From Candidatus Pullibacteroides excrementavium (GTDB lineage Bacteria; Bacteroidota; Bacteroidia; Bacteroidales; P3), in contig JADIMZ010000074.1 in the NCBI GenBank assembly GCA_017694335.1, positions 1 to 36,576 of the forward strand: DNA of 36,576 nt. Direction: 5' to 3'. A program made the position numbers and the translations under genes. Positions 1 to 9,900 of the stretch are shown here, in pieces; within the stretch, counting starts at the first letter, position 1, and each line of letters begins with the position of its first letter. The notes under the pieces were generated by a model. The model made no database searches, was not told where the DNA came from, and saw only the letters and a list, made by a program, of their open reading frames with translations.

Positions 1-40
1 AAAAAAAAGAGGGAGTCCCTTTTCGGAATTCCCTCTTTCT
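1..40 (-). terminator. Rho-independent terminator downstream of secDF
   Basis: On the minus strand aaagaggga...tccctcttt is followed by a T8 run (aaaaaaaa at 1-8 on +), just past the secDF stop. Confidence 0.75.
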
Positions 41-57
41 CTCCAGCGTTTCATCCA

Positions 58-3000
58 TTAGCGTGTCACCGCCTTGCTGGTATAGATACCCTTTGCCTGA
101 GCTTCGGCCAGTTCTTTCTTCTGCTTGCGCATCAACAGACGGTAAGCGATAGGCGAAGCCACGAAGATGGACGAATACGTACCAATCGCGATACCACAGA
201 GGAGGCAGAAGGTAAAGCCCCGGATTACTTCCCCGCCGAAGATGAAAATCATCAAGACGGTCACCAAGGTGGTACCCGAAGCATTGATGGTTCGCGGCAA
301 GGTGCTGTTGATGGCCGCGTTCATATTGTCCTTCAACGCATGCTTGGGATAGAGGCCCAAGTTTTCACGGATACGGTCGAACACAATCACGGTATCGTTG
401 ATCGTATAACCGATAATCGTCAGGATAGCCGCGATGAACGACTGGTCGATATCGAGCGAGAAAGGCAGGATTCCATAGAAAATGGAGAACAAGCCAATCG
501 TAATCAAGGCATTGTGCATCAGACCAATCAAGGCGCTCAAACCGAACTGCCAACGCTTGAACCGAATCGCGATATAGATGAATATCGCCAACAAGGCCAA
601 AGCCACCGAAATGAAAGCTGAACGGGTGATGTCGGTAGCCACAGCGGCACCTACGATTTCAGAGCTGATCTGTCCGATCGTCTTGTCCTCGGTAAAGATT
701 TTTTCTTCGATAGGATTGGCAAAGAAGCCCTTGCAGCCTTCATACAAGCGATGCTGTACATCGGCATCCACATCGGTACCGGTTTCCTCGATACGGTACT
801 TGGTGGTCACCTTCACCTGGTTGGAAGGACCGTAGGTCTTCACTTCCGGAGCATCCCCGTCGAAAGCGGCAGTCAGGCTTTCACGGATGTCGTTGGCATG
901 CACCACCTGGTCGAAACGCACCACGTAGGTACGGCCTCCGGTAAAGTCGATACCCAGGCTCAGACCGCGGATCGACAAGGAAACGATGCAAATCGGAATC
1001 ACCGTAGCCGAAGCGATGAACGAGTACTTGCTCTTGCCGATAAAGTCGAACTTGGCCTTGGACAGGAAGTTTTCGGAGAACTTATGGCTGAAGGAAATAT
1101 TCTTGTCGTGGTTCAGCTGGCGGTTGAAAATCAAACGCGGGATGAACAAGGCCGTGAACAAGGAGGTACAGATACCGATGCAGAGGGTCGTCGCGAAACC
1201 CTTGATAGGACCGGTACCGAAGTACAACAGGATGATACCGGTAATCAAGGTGGTCACCTGACCGTCGATGATAGCCGAATAACCGTTGCGGTAACCTTCG
1301 CTGATAGCCGTCCGCAAGGTTTTCCCGATACGGAGCTCTTCCTTGATACGTTCGTAGATGATAACGTTGGCATCGACCGCCATACCCAAGGTAAGCACGA
1401 TACCGGCGATACCGGACAGGGTCAGAACCGCCCCGATCGAAGTCAGGATACCGAAGAGGAAGAACACGTTGACCAAAAGGGCCACATTGGCGATCAAGCC
1501 TCCCTTGTTATAGAAGATGAACATGTAAATAAGCACCATCAAAAAGGCCAGAATGAACGAAATCATACTGTTGGTGATGGATTCCTGACCCAAGGAAGGA
1601 CCTACGACCGCTTCCTGGACAATCTTGGCAGGAGCCGGCAGCTTACCAGCCTTCAATACATTGGCCAAGTCCTGACCTTCTTCCACGGAGAAACCGCCGG
1701 TAATCGACGAACGCCCGCCGGCAATCTCGCCATTGACCGTAGGCCATGAATAAGCCACATTATCCAATACAATCGCGATGGAACGTCCTACATTGTGACC
1801 GGTCAGGTTCTTCCAAATCCGGGCTCCTTCGGTGTTCATGCTCATGCTGATTTCCACACCGCCGTTCTGGCCGAAATCCTGACGGGCATCGGTAACCACA
1901 TCCCCGCCCAGAGGAGCCTGGCCGTCACGGGTGCTGACCTTCAACGCAATCAAGGAATAGATATCGGTGTTCTCCTGAACCGGTTTTACCGACCATACGA
2001 ATTTCACATTGCGGGGGAACTTGCTCTTGGCCTGAGCCAGCATCTCGTCGATCTTGGCCATATCCCTTTCGCGGGCATAACCTACCACAGGTCCCATGCG
2101 CTGTTCATCGCCTTGGAACAAGCTGGGCATCAAAATAGCGAACAAGGGATTCTGCTGCTGCCAGCGTTCGGCATCCATGTTCTGGATACCGGCCGAATCC
2201 TGCGCTTTGGCAACCTGCGCCAGCAAGTCGCTTTCAGCTTCGGCAGATTCCGCAGCGGGTTCCTGAGCATCGGCATTCAACTCTTCGGAAGCCTTTTCAT
2301 CAACCCCTTCTTCGGCCAGTTTCTGCACCGAAACAAGATATTCATTGGCCGATTGGAGATAGGGAATCATTTCCGAGAACTCGTAAGTTTCCCAGAATTC
2401 CAACTGGGCCGTACCTTGCAGCAGCTTGCGGACACGGGCCGGGTCTTTCACGCCCGGCAGTTCCACCAAGATACGGTCTGTCTGCGCCAGCTTCTGCACA
2501 TTGGGCTGGGCGACCCCGAACTTGTCGATACGGGTACGCAGAATCTGATAAGTCCGATCAAAAGCGCTGCCTGTTTCATTCTTAATGGCCCGAATCACTT
2601 CTTCGTTGGTGGAATTGGCGTTCACATCCTTCATCTCGAAGCTGAAGATAGCCGCCATTTGGGCATTCGGATCCCTTTCGTTCCAAACCCTGCCGAAGAC
2701 ATCCACGAAATTGGTATTGGCTTCGACCTTGTTCCGCTGGATAGCTTCTTCCATCACGCTGTTGAAGAACGTATCGGCGCTGTATCCGGACAAAGCGCGA
2801 ACCACGTCGGCCGTGGATACTTCCATCATCACGTTCATACCGCCCCGCAAGTCCAGACCGAGATTCAATTCCCGTGCCTTGCATTCCTTGTAGGTGTATT
2901 TCCGAATCAGGATGTTATAAATCACATCATTGCCCACCGAATCGAGGAAATACTGGTGCTTGGCATTGTAAAGAGAGTCGTACAAGGTCCGTTCCAAGAC

Positions 3001-3165
3001 TTCGTTCCCCTGGGAAAGAGCCTTGGCTTCGGCCGCCGTATTGTTCAAGGCGAACTTCTCGGCCTTGTTGTCAACCCTCCGCGCGACGAATGTAAACGAT
3101 AACTGGAACAAACAGATAATAGCAAAAGCTATGGCGAAAAACTTTATAACACCCTTGTTTTGCAT
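58..3165 (-). CDS. secDF: Protein translocase subunit SecDF (fused SecD-SecF)
   Basis: 1035 aa ORF; LGLDLRGGMNVMMEV, GMAVDANVIIYERIKEE (SecD) and GIDFTGGRTYVVRF, IGYTINDTVIVFDRIREN (SecF) motifs. Confidence 0.97.
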   Translation of the reverse strand: MQNKGVIKFFAIAFAIICLFQLSFTFVARRVDNKAEKFALNNTAAEAKALSQGNEVLERTLYDSLYNAKHQYFLDSVGNDVIYNILIRKYTYKECKARELNLGLDLRGGMNVMMEVSTADVVRALSGYSADTFFNSVMEEAIQRNKVEANTNFVDVFGRVWNERDPNAQMAAIFSFEMKDVNANSTNEEVIRAIKNETGSAFDRTYQILRTRIDKFGVAQPNVQKLAQTDRILVELPGVKDPARVRKLLQGTAQLEFWETYEFSEMIPYLQSANEYLVSVQKLAEEGVDEKASEELNADAQEPAAESAEAESDLLAQVAKAQDSAGIQNMDAERWQQQNPLFAILMPSLFQGDEQRMGPVVGYARERDMAKIDEMLAQAKSKFPRNVKFVWSVKPVQENTDIYSLIALKVSTRDGQAPLGGDVVTDARQDFGQNGGVEISMSMNTEGARIWKNLTGHNVGRSIAIVLDNVAYSWPTVNGEIAGGRSSITGGFSVEEGQDLANVLKAGKLPAPAKIVQEAVVGPSLGQESITNSMISFILAFLMVLIYMFIFYNKGGLIANVALLVNVFFLFGILTSIGAVLTLSGIAGIVLTLGMAVDANVIIYERIKEELRIGKTLRTAISEGYRNGYSAIIDGQVTTLITGIILLYFGTGPIKGFATTLCIGICTSLFTALFIPRLIFNRQLNHDKNISFSHKFSENFLSKAKFDFIGKSKYSFIASATVIPICIVSLSIRGLSLGIDFTGGRTYVVRFDQVVHANDIRESLTAAFDGDAPEVKTYGPSNQVKVTTKYRIEETGTDVDADVQHRLYEGCKGFFANPIEEKIFTEDKTIGQISSEIVGAAVATDITRSAFISVALALLAIFIYIAIRFKRWQFGLSALIGLMHNALITIGLFSIFYGILPFSLDIDQSFIAAILTIIGYTINDTVIVFDRIRENLGLYPKHALKDNMNAAINSTLPRTINASGTTLVTVLMIFIFGGEVIRGFTFCLLCGIAIGTYSSIFVASPIAYRLLMRKQKKELAEAQAKGIYTSKAVTR

Positions 3166-3245
3166 GGTTTATTTAATTAGTGTTTTTAATAGCCACTTCT
3201 GAAAATGGGCACAAAGATAGTATTATTTTTCTTAGTTACAAGTTG

Positions 3246-4301
3246 TCAAAAACATGTCATCTCGCCCCGCAAATCCTCTCCCAATGCCTTGCAGACCGCT
3301 TCGTAATCCATGCCCTTCCCCAAAAGGTACATCATTTTGGTGACAGCCGCCTCGGTGGTCATATCCTTGCCGCTGATGACCCCTAACGACTGGAGCTGGG
3401 TGCTGGCTGCATATTTGCCCATCTCCACGCTGCCTTCGGCGCATTGCGTGATATTCAGGACCGGGATACGGCGGTCACGAGCCACCGAGAGAGCGTCCAC
3501 AAAAGCTTCGGAAGTTGGCGCATTGCCCGAACCGTACGTACCCAGCACCATGCCTTTCAGGTCCGTATTTTCCAACATGGATTTCAAAATGGCCGGCGTC
3601 ATGCCCGGATGGATTTTCATGATAAGCACATGGCTCTCCAATTCCTTCTGGACCCGGAAAGGGACAAGAGGGCGGTTCCTGGCCTCCCGTTGCAAAAGAG
3701 GATTCCACTTCACATGGACGCCGACCTTGGCCAGAGCCGGGAAATTGGCGGAAAGGAAGGCCGTGAAGCTTTCAGCGCTGAATTTGGTAATCCGGTTCCC
3801 TCTATACAAGCAATCCCCGAAGCAGACACAGACTTCACGAACCCTCGGCTCGCCGTTTTCATCCACAGAGGCCGCCATTTCCAATGCATTGACCAGATTG
3901 GCCTTGCCATCGCTGCGCAACACGCCTATAGGGAGCTGTGATCCAGTCAGGACAACCGGTTTGCCCAGGTTTTCCAGCATGAAGCTCAAAGCCGATGCCG
4001 TATAAGCCATCGTGTCCGTGCCATGCAGCACCACGAATCCATCGTATTCATCGTAATGTTCCTCGATGGCCTTTCCGATATGGACCCAGCCTTCAGGCCC
4101 CATGTCGGAAGAATCAATCAAATGGGGGAAACTGTAAGAATCGATTTCGACCGCAAGACTTTTCAAACCGGGCATCGCATCCATCAAGCCCTCGAAGCGG
4201 AACGGGGACAAAGCCCCTGTAACACTGTCTTGAACCATCCCAATGGTGCCTCCGGTATAAATAATCAAAATCTTGCGTTTTCGGGTATTTTCTCCTGGCA
4301 T
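3246..4301 (-). CDS. ansA: Type I L-asparaginase
   Basis: ILIIYTGGTIGMV and VVLHGTDTMAYTASALSFML motifs. The ORF is open to 4355, but Met at 4301 is the likely start because a -7-like box (TATTTTTG) lies at 4350-4343. Confidence 0.92.
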   Translation of the reverse strand: MPGENTRKRKILIIYTGGTIGMVQDSVTGALSPFRFEGLMDAMPGLKSLAVEIDSYSFPHLIDSSDMGPEGWVHIGKAIEEHYDEYDGFVVLHGTDTMAYTASALSFMLENLGKPVVLTGSQLPIGVLRSDGKANLVNALEMAASVDENGEPRVREVCVCFGDCLYRGNRITKFSAESFTAFLSANFPALAKVGVHVKWNPLLQREARNRPLVPFRVQKELESHVLIMKIHPGMTPAILKSMLENTDLKGMVLGTYGSGNAPTSEAFVDALSVARDRRIPVLNITQCAEGSVEMGKYAASTQLQSLGVISGKDMTTEAAVTKMMYLLGKGMDYEAVCKALGEDLRGEMTCF

Positions 4302-4342
4302 GGCAACTTTGTTTTTTTTACAAGCAATCAAAACCAAAGCCA

Positions 4343-4350
4343 CAAAAATA
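4343..4350 (-). promoter_or_regulatory. Bacteroidetes -7 promoter box (TATTTTTG) for asparaginase
   Basis: Matches the TAnnTTTG consensus on the minus strand, ~40 nt upstream of ATG 4301. Confidence 0.45.
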
Positions 4351-4374
4351 GGCATTTGCCAATAATTTTCCTAT

Positions 4375-4535
4375 ATTTGTCGGCTCCGCCGCCACTACAG
4401 GATGCGCCTCGGCAAACCCCAAGCAAGCTTGGCTTTGCGCTCGGCTTTCACTCATTTGCCGGCTTCGCCGCCAATATAGGATGCGCCTCGGCAAACCTCA
4501 AGCAAGCTTGGCTTTGCGCTCAGCTTTCACTATAA
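4375..4535 (+). repeat. Two tandem copies of a ~79-bp GC-rich element upstream of tnaA
   Basis: atttg(t/c)cggct(c/t)cgccgcca..a.aggatgcgcctcggcaaacc(c/t)caagcaagcttggctttgcgctc(g/a)gctttcact occurs at 4375 and 4454. Confidence 0.85.
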
Positions 4536-4546
4536 TTTAGTTTCAC

Positions 4547-4554
4547 TATATTTG
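4547..4554 (+). promoter_or_regulatory. Bacteroidetes -7 promoter box (TATATTTG) for tnaA
   Basis: TAnnTTTG match 46 nt upstream of the tnaA ATG. Confidence 0.5.
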
Positions 4555-4600
4555 CAAATTGGGGTCTTGAGGAACAAGAAAACTTAAAACATCAAATACT

Positions 4601-5974
4601 ATGGAATTACCATTCGCAGAATCCTACCGCATCAAGATGGTAGAACACATCCACCGCAGCACCCGTGAAGAACGCGAGCAGTGGATCAAGGAAGCCAAGT
4701 ACAACTTGTTCAAACTGGCTTCGAACCAAGTGTACATCGACCTCCTGACCGACTCCGGAACCGGGGCGATGAGCGACAAACAATGGGCTGCCATGATGCT
4801 GGGCGATGAAAGCTACGCCGGCGCCAGCTCTTTCTTCAACATGAAGAACATGATCGAGAAAATCACCGGTTTCCAGTACGTGCTGCCGACCCACCAGGGA
4901 CGTGCCGCCGAAAACGTGTTCTTCTCGGCTACCGTGAAGGAAGGCAATGTGATTCCGGGCAATTCCCATTTCGACACGACAAAAGGCCATATCGAATACC
5001 GCAAGGCCATCGCTTTGGACTGCACGATCGATGAAGCCTCCAACACCCAGCTGGAAATCCCGTTCAAAGGGAACGTGGACCCGGCCAAGCTGGACAAGGC
5101 TTTGGCGGAACACAAGGGCAACGTGCCTTTCGTTATCGTGACGGTGACCAACAATACCGCCGGTGGCCAGCCCGTTTCAATGCAGAACCTGAAGGAAGTC
5201 CGCGAAATCTGCAACAAGTACGGCGTGCCTGTCATCCTCGACTCCGCCCGTTTCGCTGAAAACGCCTACTTCATCAAGACCCGCGAAAAGGGCTACGAAA
5301 ACAAGACCATCAAGGAAATCGCCCGCGAAATGTTCTCGTATGCCGACGGCATGACGATGAGCTCCAAGAAAGACGCGATTGTGAACATGGGCGGTTTCTT
5401 CGCCACGAACAAGAAAGAATGGTACGATTCGGCCATCATGTTCGGCGTCATGTACGAAGGTTATCTGACCTACGGTGGTATGGCCGGCCGCGACATGAAC
5501 GCCTTGGCCCAAGGTCTGGACGAAGGCACCGAGTTCCCGGTTTTGGAAAGCCGTATCAAACAAGTCCAGTACTTAGGTCAACGCCTGGACGAATTCGGCA
5601 TTCCTTACCAGCGTCCTGCCGGCGGTCATGCCATTTTCGTGGATGCCAAGAAAATCCTGCCCAACGTGCCCAAAGAAGAGTTCAAGGCCCAGACACTGGG
5701 TATCGAACTTTACCTGGAAGCCGGTATCCGCGGTGTTGAAATCGGCGCTTTGCTGGCCGACCGCGACCCTGTGACCCGCGAAAACCGCTACCCGGAACTG
5801 GAACTGCTCCGCTTGGCCATTCCTCGCCGGACCTATACCAACAACCACATGGATGTAATCGCCGTGGCCTTGAAAAACATCTACGACCGCCGCGAATCCA
5901 TTACTTCCGGCTACCGTATCGTGAAGGAATTGCCTATCATGCGGCACTTCACCATCGAGCTCGAAAAATGCTAA
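4601..5974 (+). CDS. tnaA: Tryptophanase
   Basis: 457 aa; DLLTDSGTGAMSDKQWAAMMLGDESYAG, PTHQGRAAEN, PLP-lysine motif SYADGMTMSSKKDAIVNMGG; closely resembles recalled Bacteroides TnaA. Confidence 0.93.
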   Translation: MELPFAESYRIKMVEHIHRSTREEREQWIKEAKYNLFKLASNQVYIDLLTDSGTGAMSDKQWAAMMLGDESYAGASSFFNMKNMIEKITGFQYVLPTHQGRAAENVFFSATVKEGNVIPGNSHFDTTKGHIEYRKAIALDCTIDEASNTQLEIPFKGNVDPAKLDKALAEHKGNVPFVIVTVTNNTAGGQPVSMQNLKEVREICNKYGVPVILDSARFAENAYFIKTREKGYENKTIKEIAREMFSYADGMTMSSKKDAIVNMGGFFATNKKEWYDSAIMFGVMYEGYLTYGGMAGRDMNALAQGLDEGTEFPVLESRIKQVQYLGQRLDEFGIPYQRPAGGHAIFVDAKKILPNVPKEEFKAQTLGIELYLEAGIRGVEIGALLADRDPVTRENRYPELELLRLAIPRRTYTNNHMDVIAVALKNIYDRRESITSGYRIVKELPIMRHFTIELEKC

Positions 5975-6138
5975 TCCGGCTTGTCAGGATGTACAAGCCG
6001 AGATGACAGGATGCTCGACCGTAAACGTCAATACTACCTGGCAAAAGGGAGGTGCGGAAGATTCCGTGGCATGGACCCGGAATCGTTTCCGGCCTCCCCT
6101 TTTCTTCATTAATAGACAATTGTTTTCCCTTCTTTCGT

Positions 6139-8550
6139 ATGCGTTGCACTCGATTCCTGTCCGGAACCCTTCTTTTCAGCAAAGTCCTGCTCGGCTGCTT
6201 TATGCTGGCCGGATTGGCGGGATGCAACAGTCTGAAAAAAGTTCCGGAGAATCAAAGCCTGCTTGTCAAAAACAAAGTCAAAGTATCCAGCGGCGGCACG
6301 ATTGACAAGAACGACCTGAGCAGCGCATTGGCCCAAGAGCCCAACAGCAAGATCCTGGGAGGGCGGCTCAAACTAAGCTTTTACAACTGGTCCAAAGACG
6401 AAAAAGACAACTGGTGGAATAACAAGCTCCGCGATATTGGTGAAAAACCGGTCATATTCGACAGCACCGCCATCCAAAGTTCCGCCGAAAGGATACTTTC
6501 CATGGCCAGCGCAAAAGGGTACTTCCATCCGGTCCTGGAAACAGAAGTAACACGCAAAGGCAGAGAGAAAAGGAAGGTTGTCGTATCCTACCGCCTTCAA
6601 TTAGACGAACCTTACCATATCCGCCACACGCAAATAGACATCCAGGACGACAGCCTTCGTCCGGAACTGGCCGACTGGGAAAAAGAAGCCCTGGTCCAAC
6701 CCGGGATGCAATACGATGTAAGCCTCCTTGATGCCGAAAGAGCGAGAATCTCGGAAAAGCTGCAAAACAACGGATACTGGGCCTTCAACAAAGACTTCCT
6801 CCACTATTCCATAGACAGCAACTTGAACAGCAAACAGATGGATGTCATCCTGCATGTCAGGAAAATGGTATCTAACATGGTGGACAGCCTGACGGGAGAG
6901 CCTATCCTCCTGCATCACAAAAAATATTACCTGGATCAAGTTTACATCATCCCTCTCTCCCGCAACCAAGCCCAGGCGGACACATTCCGGTTCGACACCG
7001 TGGCTTTTGAAGAAATCTCCCGAAGAGAAAAGAGAAAAGGGAAAAGCGGCCCTGTCTACCATATATTGAACCAGGGGAAGCCCATCATCAAGTACAAATC
7101 GGTAGTACAGAAGACCATACTCAAGCCAGGCGATCTCTATTCCCTGCAAAACGTAACGGACACTTACGACAATCTGAGCGACTTGCGGGCATTCCAGTAC
7201 ACCAATATCAGCCTATCGGAAAAACCTTACGACACCTGCTTGGATTATGCCCAGAACAACCGGCTGGACTGCCAAATTCGAATGATTCAAGGCAGTCGCT
7301 TCAGTTTCAGCGTAGAAGGACAGCTGACCACCAGTTCCGGTATCCAAGGAGTCGCTGCCAATTTCGGCTTCCAGAACCGCAATACCTTTGGCGGGGGGGA
7401 AATCCTGAACATTCGATTAGGAGGGGCCTACGAATTTCAATTCACGGTAGACAACAACCGGAACCGGACATTCCTCAACACTTTTGAAGCTTCATTGGAT
7501 GCCAGCCTTGAATTTCCCCGCTTCCTGCTTCCGGGCCGCATGGATCGCATCAACAAAAACGCCCGGCCGTCAACGGTCATTTCCGCCGGTTACAGCTACC
7601 AACACAAAAAAGATTACTCGCGAAGCATCTTCAATGCCAATTTTGCCTACCGTTGGGAAAAAGACAACTGGGAACATAGTTTCAGCCCGCTCGAAATCAG
7701 CACGATTCAAATGATACAGACTTCCGAATCGTTCCAAAGCATCCTGGACGAATACAAAGCGACCCAGAATTACCGGCTGTACTACCAGTACACGGACCAT
7801 TTCATCATGACCCCGCGTTACCAGTTCATCTATACCGACCAGCAAAGCGGGGTCATAAAAGACTTCAACCATTTGAGATTCGAAGTGGAAGCAGCCGGAA
7901 ACCTATTATACGGAATCGCGATGGGAATCCACGGTGAAAAACCGCAAGCAGCCGGTTATGAATTGTTCGGGCTCCCGTTTTCGCAATATATCCGGGCCGA
8001 AGCCGATTACAGCCACCACTTCGTATTCGGACTGAAAACCGACTTGGTCGTGAGGGCCGGCATGGGTATCGGCTACAGTTACGGGAACTCCCAATCCCTC
8101 CCCTACGAAAAAGGATTTTTCATCGGCGGCAATAGCACTATCCGGGCATGGCCTCTGTACCAACTTGGGCCGGGCAGCTACCTGCATCCCGAGGATACGC
8201 CCGATTTCGAACGGCTTGGAGACGTTTTCATGGTATTCAATATCGAACAACGTTTTCCCATCTGGGGCGGCCTGATGGGCGCCGTTTTTCTGGATGCCGG
8301 CAACATCTGGCTGGTCCGTCCCAACGAAGCTTACCCGAACGGGGAGTTCCATTGGAACAAATTCTACAAGGATTTTGCCTTGGGAACCGGCTTCGGCTTA
8401 CGTTACGACTTCAAATTCTTCATCATCCGCATGGACATAGGCATCCCTCTCCGGGATCCGTCCCTGCAAGGAAACGGCGACACATGGGTCATCAAACAGT
8501 TGCGTTTACGGGATATGCTGTTCAACTTTGGTATCGGATACCCGTTCTGA
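6139..8550 (+). CDS. BamA/TamA-family outer-membrane lipoprotein (TamL-like)
   Basis: Start at 6139 gives a lipoprotein signal (MRCTRFLSGTLLFSKVLLGCFMLAGLAGC). The C-terminal Omp85 barrel includes FFIGGNSTIRAWPLYQLGPGSY and a terminal beta-strand. Confidence 0.85.
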   Translation: MRCTRFLSGTLLFSKVLLGCFMLAGLAGCNSLKKVPENQSLLVKNKVKVSSGGTIDKNDLSSALAQEPNSKILGGRLKLSFYNWSKDEKDNWWNNKLRDIGEKPVIFDSTAIQSSAERILSMASAKGYFHPVLETEVTRKGREKRKVVVSYRLQLDEPYHIRHTQIDIQDDSLRPELADWEKEALVQPGMQYDVSLLDAERARISEKLQNNGYWAFNKDFLHYSIDSNLNSKQMDVILHVRKMVSNMVDSLTGEPILLHHKKYYLDQVYIIPLSRNQAQADTFRFDTVAFEEISRREKRKGKSGPVYHILNQGKPIIKYKSVVQKTILKPGDLYSLQNVTDTYDNLSDLRAFQYTNISLSEKPYDTCLDYAQNNRLDCQIRMIQGSRFSFSVEGQLTTSSGIQGVAANFGFQNRNTFGGGEILNIRLGGAYEFQFTVDNNRNRTFLNTFEASLDASLEFPRFLLPGRMDRINKNARPSTVISAGYSYQHKKDYSRSIFNANFAYRWEKDNWEHSFSPLEISTIQMIQTSESFQSILDEYKATQNYRLYYQYTDHFIMTPRYQFIYTDQQSGVIKDFNHLRFEVEAAGNLLYGIAMGIHGEKPQAAGYELFGLPFSQYIRAEADYSHHFVFGLKTDLVVRAGMGIGYSYGNSQSLPYEKGFFIGGNSTIRAWPLYQLGPGSYLHPEDTPDFERLGDVFMVFNIEQRFPIWGGLMGAVFLDAGNIWLVRPNEAYPNGEFHWNKFYKDFALGTGFGLRYDFKFFIIRMDIGIPLRDPSLQGNGDTWVIKQLRLRDMLFNFGIGYPF

Positions 8551-8577
8551 CAATGTTGTCGAGATTCAAAACATGCA

Positions 8578-9141
8578 ATGGAAAAAACAGCCTCTTTTTG
8601 CCTGAAACTTATGGGATGGACGGTCAACGACTTCCGTCCACCCGAAAAAAAATACGTGCTGATCGTGGCACCCCATACCAGTGCCATGGACTTTGTAATC
8701 GGACGGCTCGCCTTCTGGACCAAAGGCCTCCCGGCTCGTTTCTTTATCAAAAAGGAATTTTTCGTATTTCCCATCCGGCGTCTTTTAAAGGCACTGGGCG
8801 GAATGCCGATAGACCGGCAACAAGCCGGAAATGTGGTGGAACACTCGGTCAACTTGCTGAAAGAAGCTGACGAACTGGCCTTGATCATCACGCCGGAAGG
8901 AACGCGCAAAGCCACCACGCACTGGAAAAAGGGATTCTATTACATTGCTAAAAGGGCACAAGTCCCTCTTTATGCCGGAATTGTGGATTACGGGGAAAAA
9001 AAATGCACTATCCTGCCCGAACCATTGGATTTGGATAAAGACGCAGACCGCTTGATGCAAGATTTGAGCAAAATCTACCACGGCGTAAAAGCCAAGCACC
9101 CGGAAAATTTCCGGGTGCCAGCAAACACCAAAACCAACTGA
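8578..9141 (+). CDS. 1-acyl-sn-glycerol-3-phosphate acyltransferase (PlsC-like)
   Basis: VAPHTSAMDFVIGRLAFW (HX4D-like), GGMPIDR and ITPEGTR motifs. Confidence 0.88.
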   Translation: MEKTASFCLKLMGWTVNDFRPPEKKYVLIVAPHTSAMDFVIGRLAFWTKGLPARFFIKKEFFVFPIRRLLKALGGMPIDRQQAGNVVEHSVNLLKEADELALIITPEGTRKATTHWKKGFYYIAKRAQVPLYAGIVDYGEKKCTILPEPLDLDKDADRLMQDLSKIYHGVKAKHPENFRVPANTKTN

Positions 9142-9166
9142 GGGAGCGAAAGGAACGCTCCCTCAG
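9138..9166 (+). terminator. Stem-loop at the acyltransferase stop codon (possible terminator, no clear U tract)
   Basis: CTGAGGGAGCG-AAAGGAA-CGCTCCCTCAG, 11-bp perfect stem overlapping the TGA. Confidence 0.45.
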
Positions 9167-9370
9167 ACGTTCTACCGGCAGACCGCCGTCAATAAATCCA
9201 TACCTTGAAACGGCACATCCGGCCTTGGCTTTCCACAAGCACTATCGCCACCTGCATGGACAATTCCGTCCGGATCAGGACATTTTCCGTACTGCCCACC
9301 TGATAGCATCCATGCAGATAAATCCAGATATCAACAACCTCCAAATAAAAAAATCTTCAAGGCATACAAC

Positions 9371-9410
9371 AAAAAAAAAGCCGACCTAGATAACTAGCCC
9401 GGCTTTTTCT
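9371..9410 (-). terminator. Bidirectional Rho-independent terminator
   Basis: aaaaagccg...cggcttttt inverted repeat with A/T tracts, downstream of the minus-strand exbD operon. Confidence 0.75.
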
Positions 9411-9426
9411 CATACTGAAAAACTTT

Positions 9427-9900
9427 TCAGTTTCCGTAGACATCCTTCGTCTTCGCAGCAGAATAATTGATCTTCAAAGCATTCACTTTTCTCAACTCCT
9501 GCTTGACATCGGTCACGATACCCATCTTCACAGAACGATCCGCCTTAATCGAAGTGGTCATCAACGGACGATCCACTTCATCACGCGCATTACGTTCGGC
9601 TTCGATGAACTGAGCGATATCACGTGTGGACGAAATCTGGTCGTTCAACTGGATACGCGGCTCGGTACCATACTTCTTGGAGTCCATCGGAGGACCGATG
9701 TAAATGAAGCTCACCAAGGACTTCTTTTCAAGTTTCTGCACTTCGGTAGCCCCTGGAGGCGAAATCCGCACATACAAGGTAGCTTCCCGAATGGTTGTGA
9801 TAACCATGAAGAAGAACAGGAACATGAAGATAATATCACTCATACTACCGGTGTTAATTTCCGGCACCTCTTTGCTGTCGCTGTTTCTGAATCTTCCCAT
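9427..9900 (-). CDS. ExbD/TolR-family biopolymer transport protein
   Basis: EVPEINTGSMSDIIFMFLFFFMV, ExbD N-terminal TM pattern; stop abuts the upstream ExbD ORF. Confidence 0.88.
   Translation of the reverse strand: MGRFRNSDSKEVPEINTGSMSDIIFMFLFFFMVITTIREATLYVRISPPGATEVQKLEKKSLVSFIYIGPPMDSKKYGTEPRIQLNDQISSTRDIAQFIEAERNARDEVDRPLMTTSIKADRSVKMGIVTDVKQELRKVNALKINYSAAKTKDVYGN

Noticed and set aside
751-3102. Long plus-strand ORFs of 332 and 435 aa
   Set aside because: Antisense to the clear secDF gene; composition (His/Gln/Gly/Arg-rich) typical of mirror ORFs.
4302-4355. N-terminal MPIFVALVLIACKKNK extension of asparaginase resembling a lipoprotein signal (LIAC)
   Set aside because: No basic N-terminus, and a -7 promoter box (TATTTTTG) lies inside it, so the Met at 4301 is a better start.
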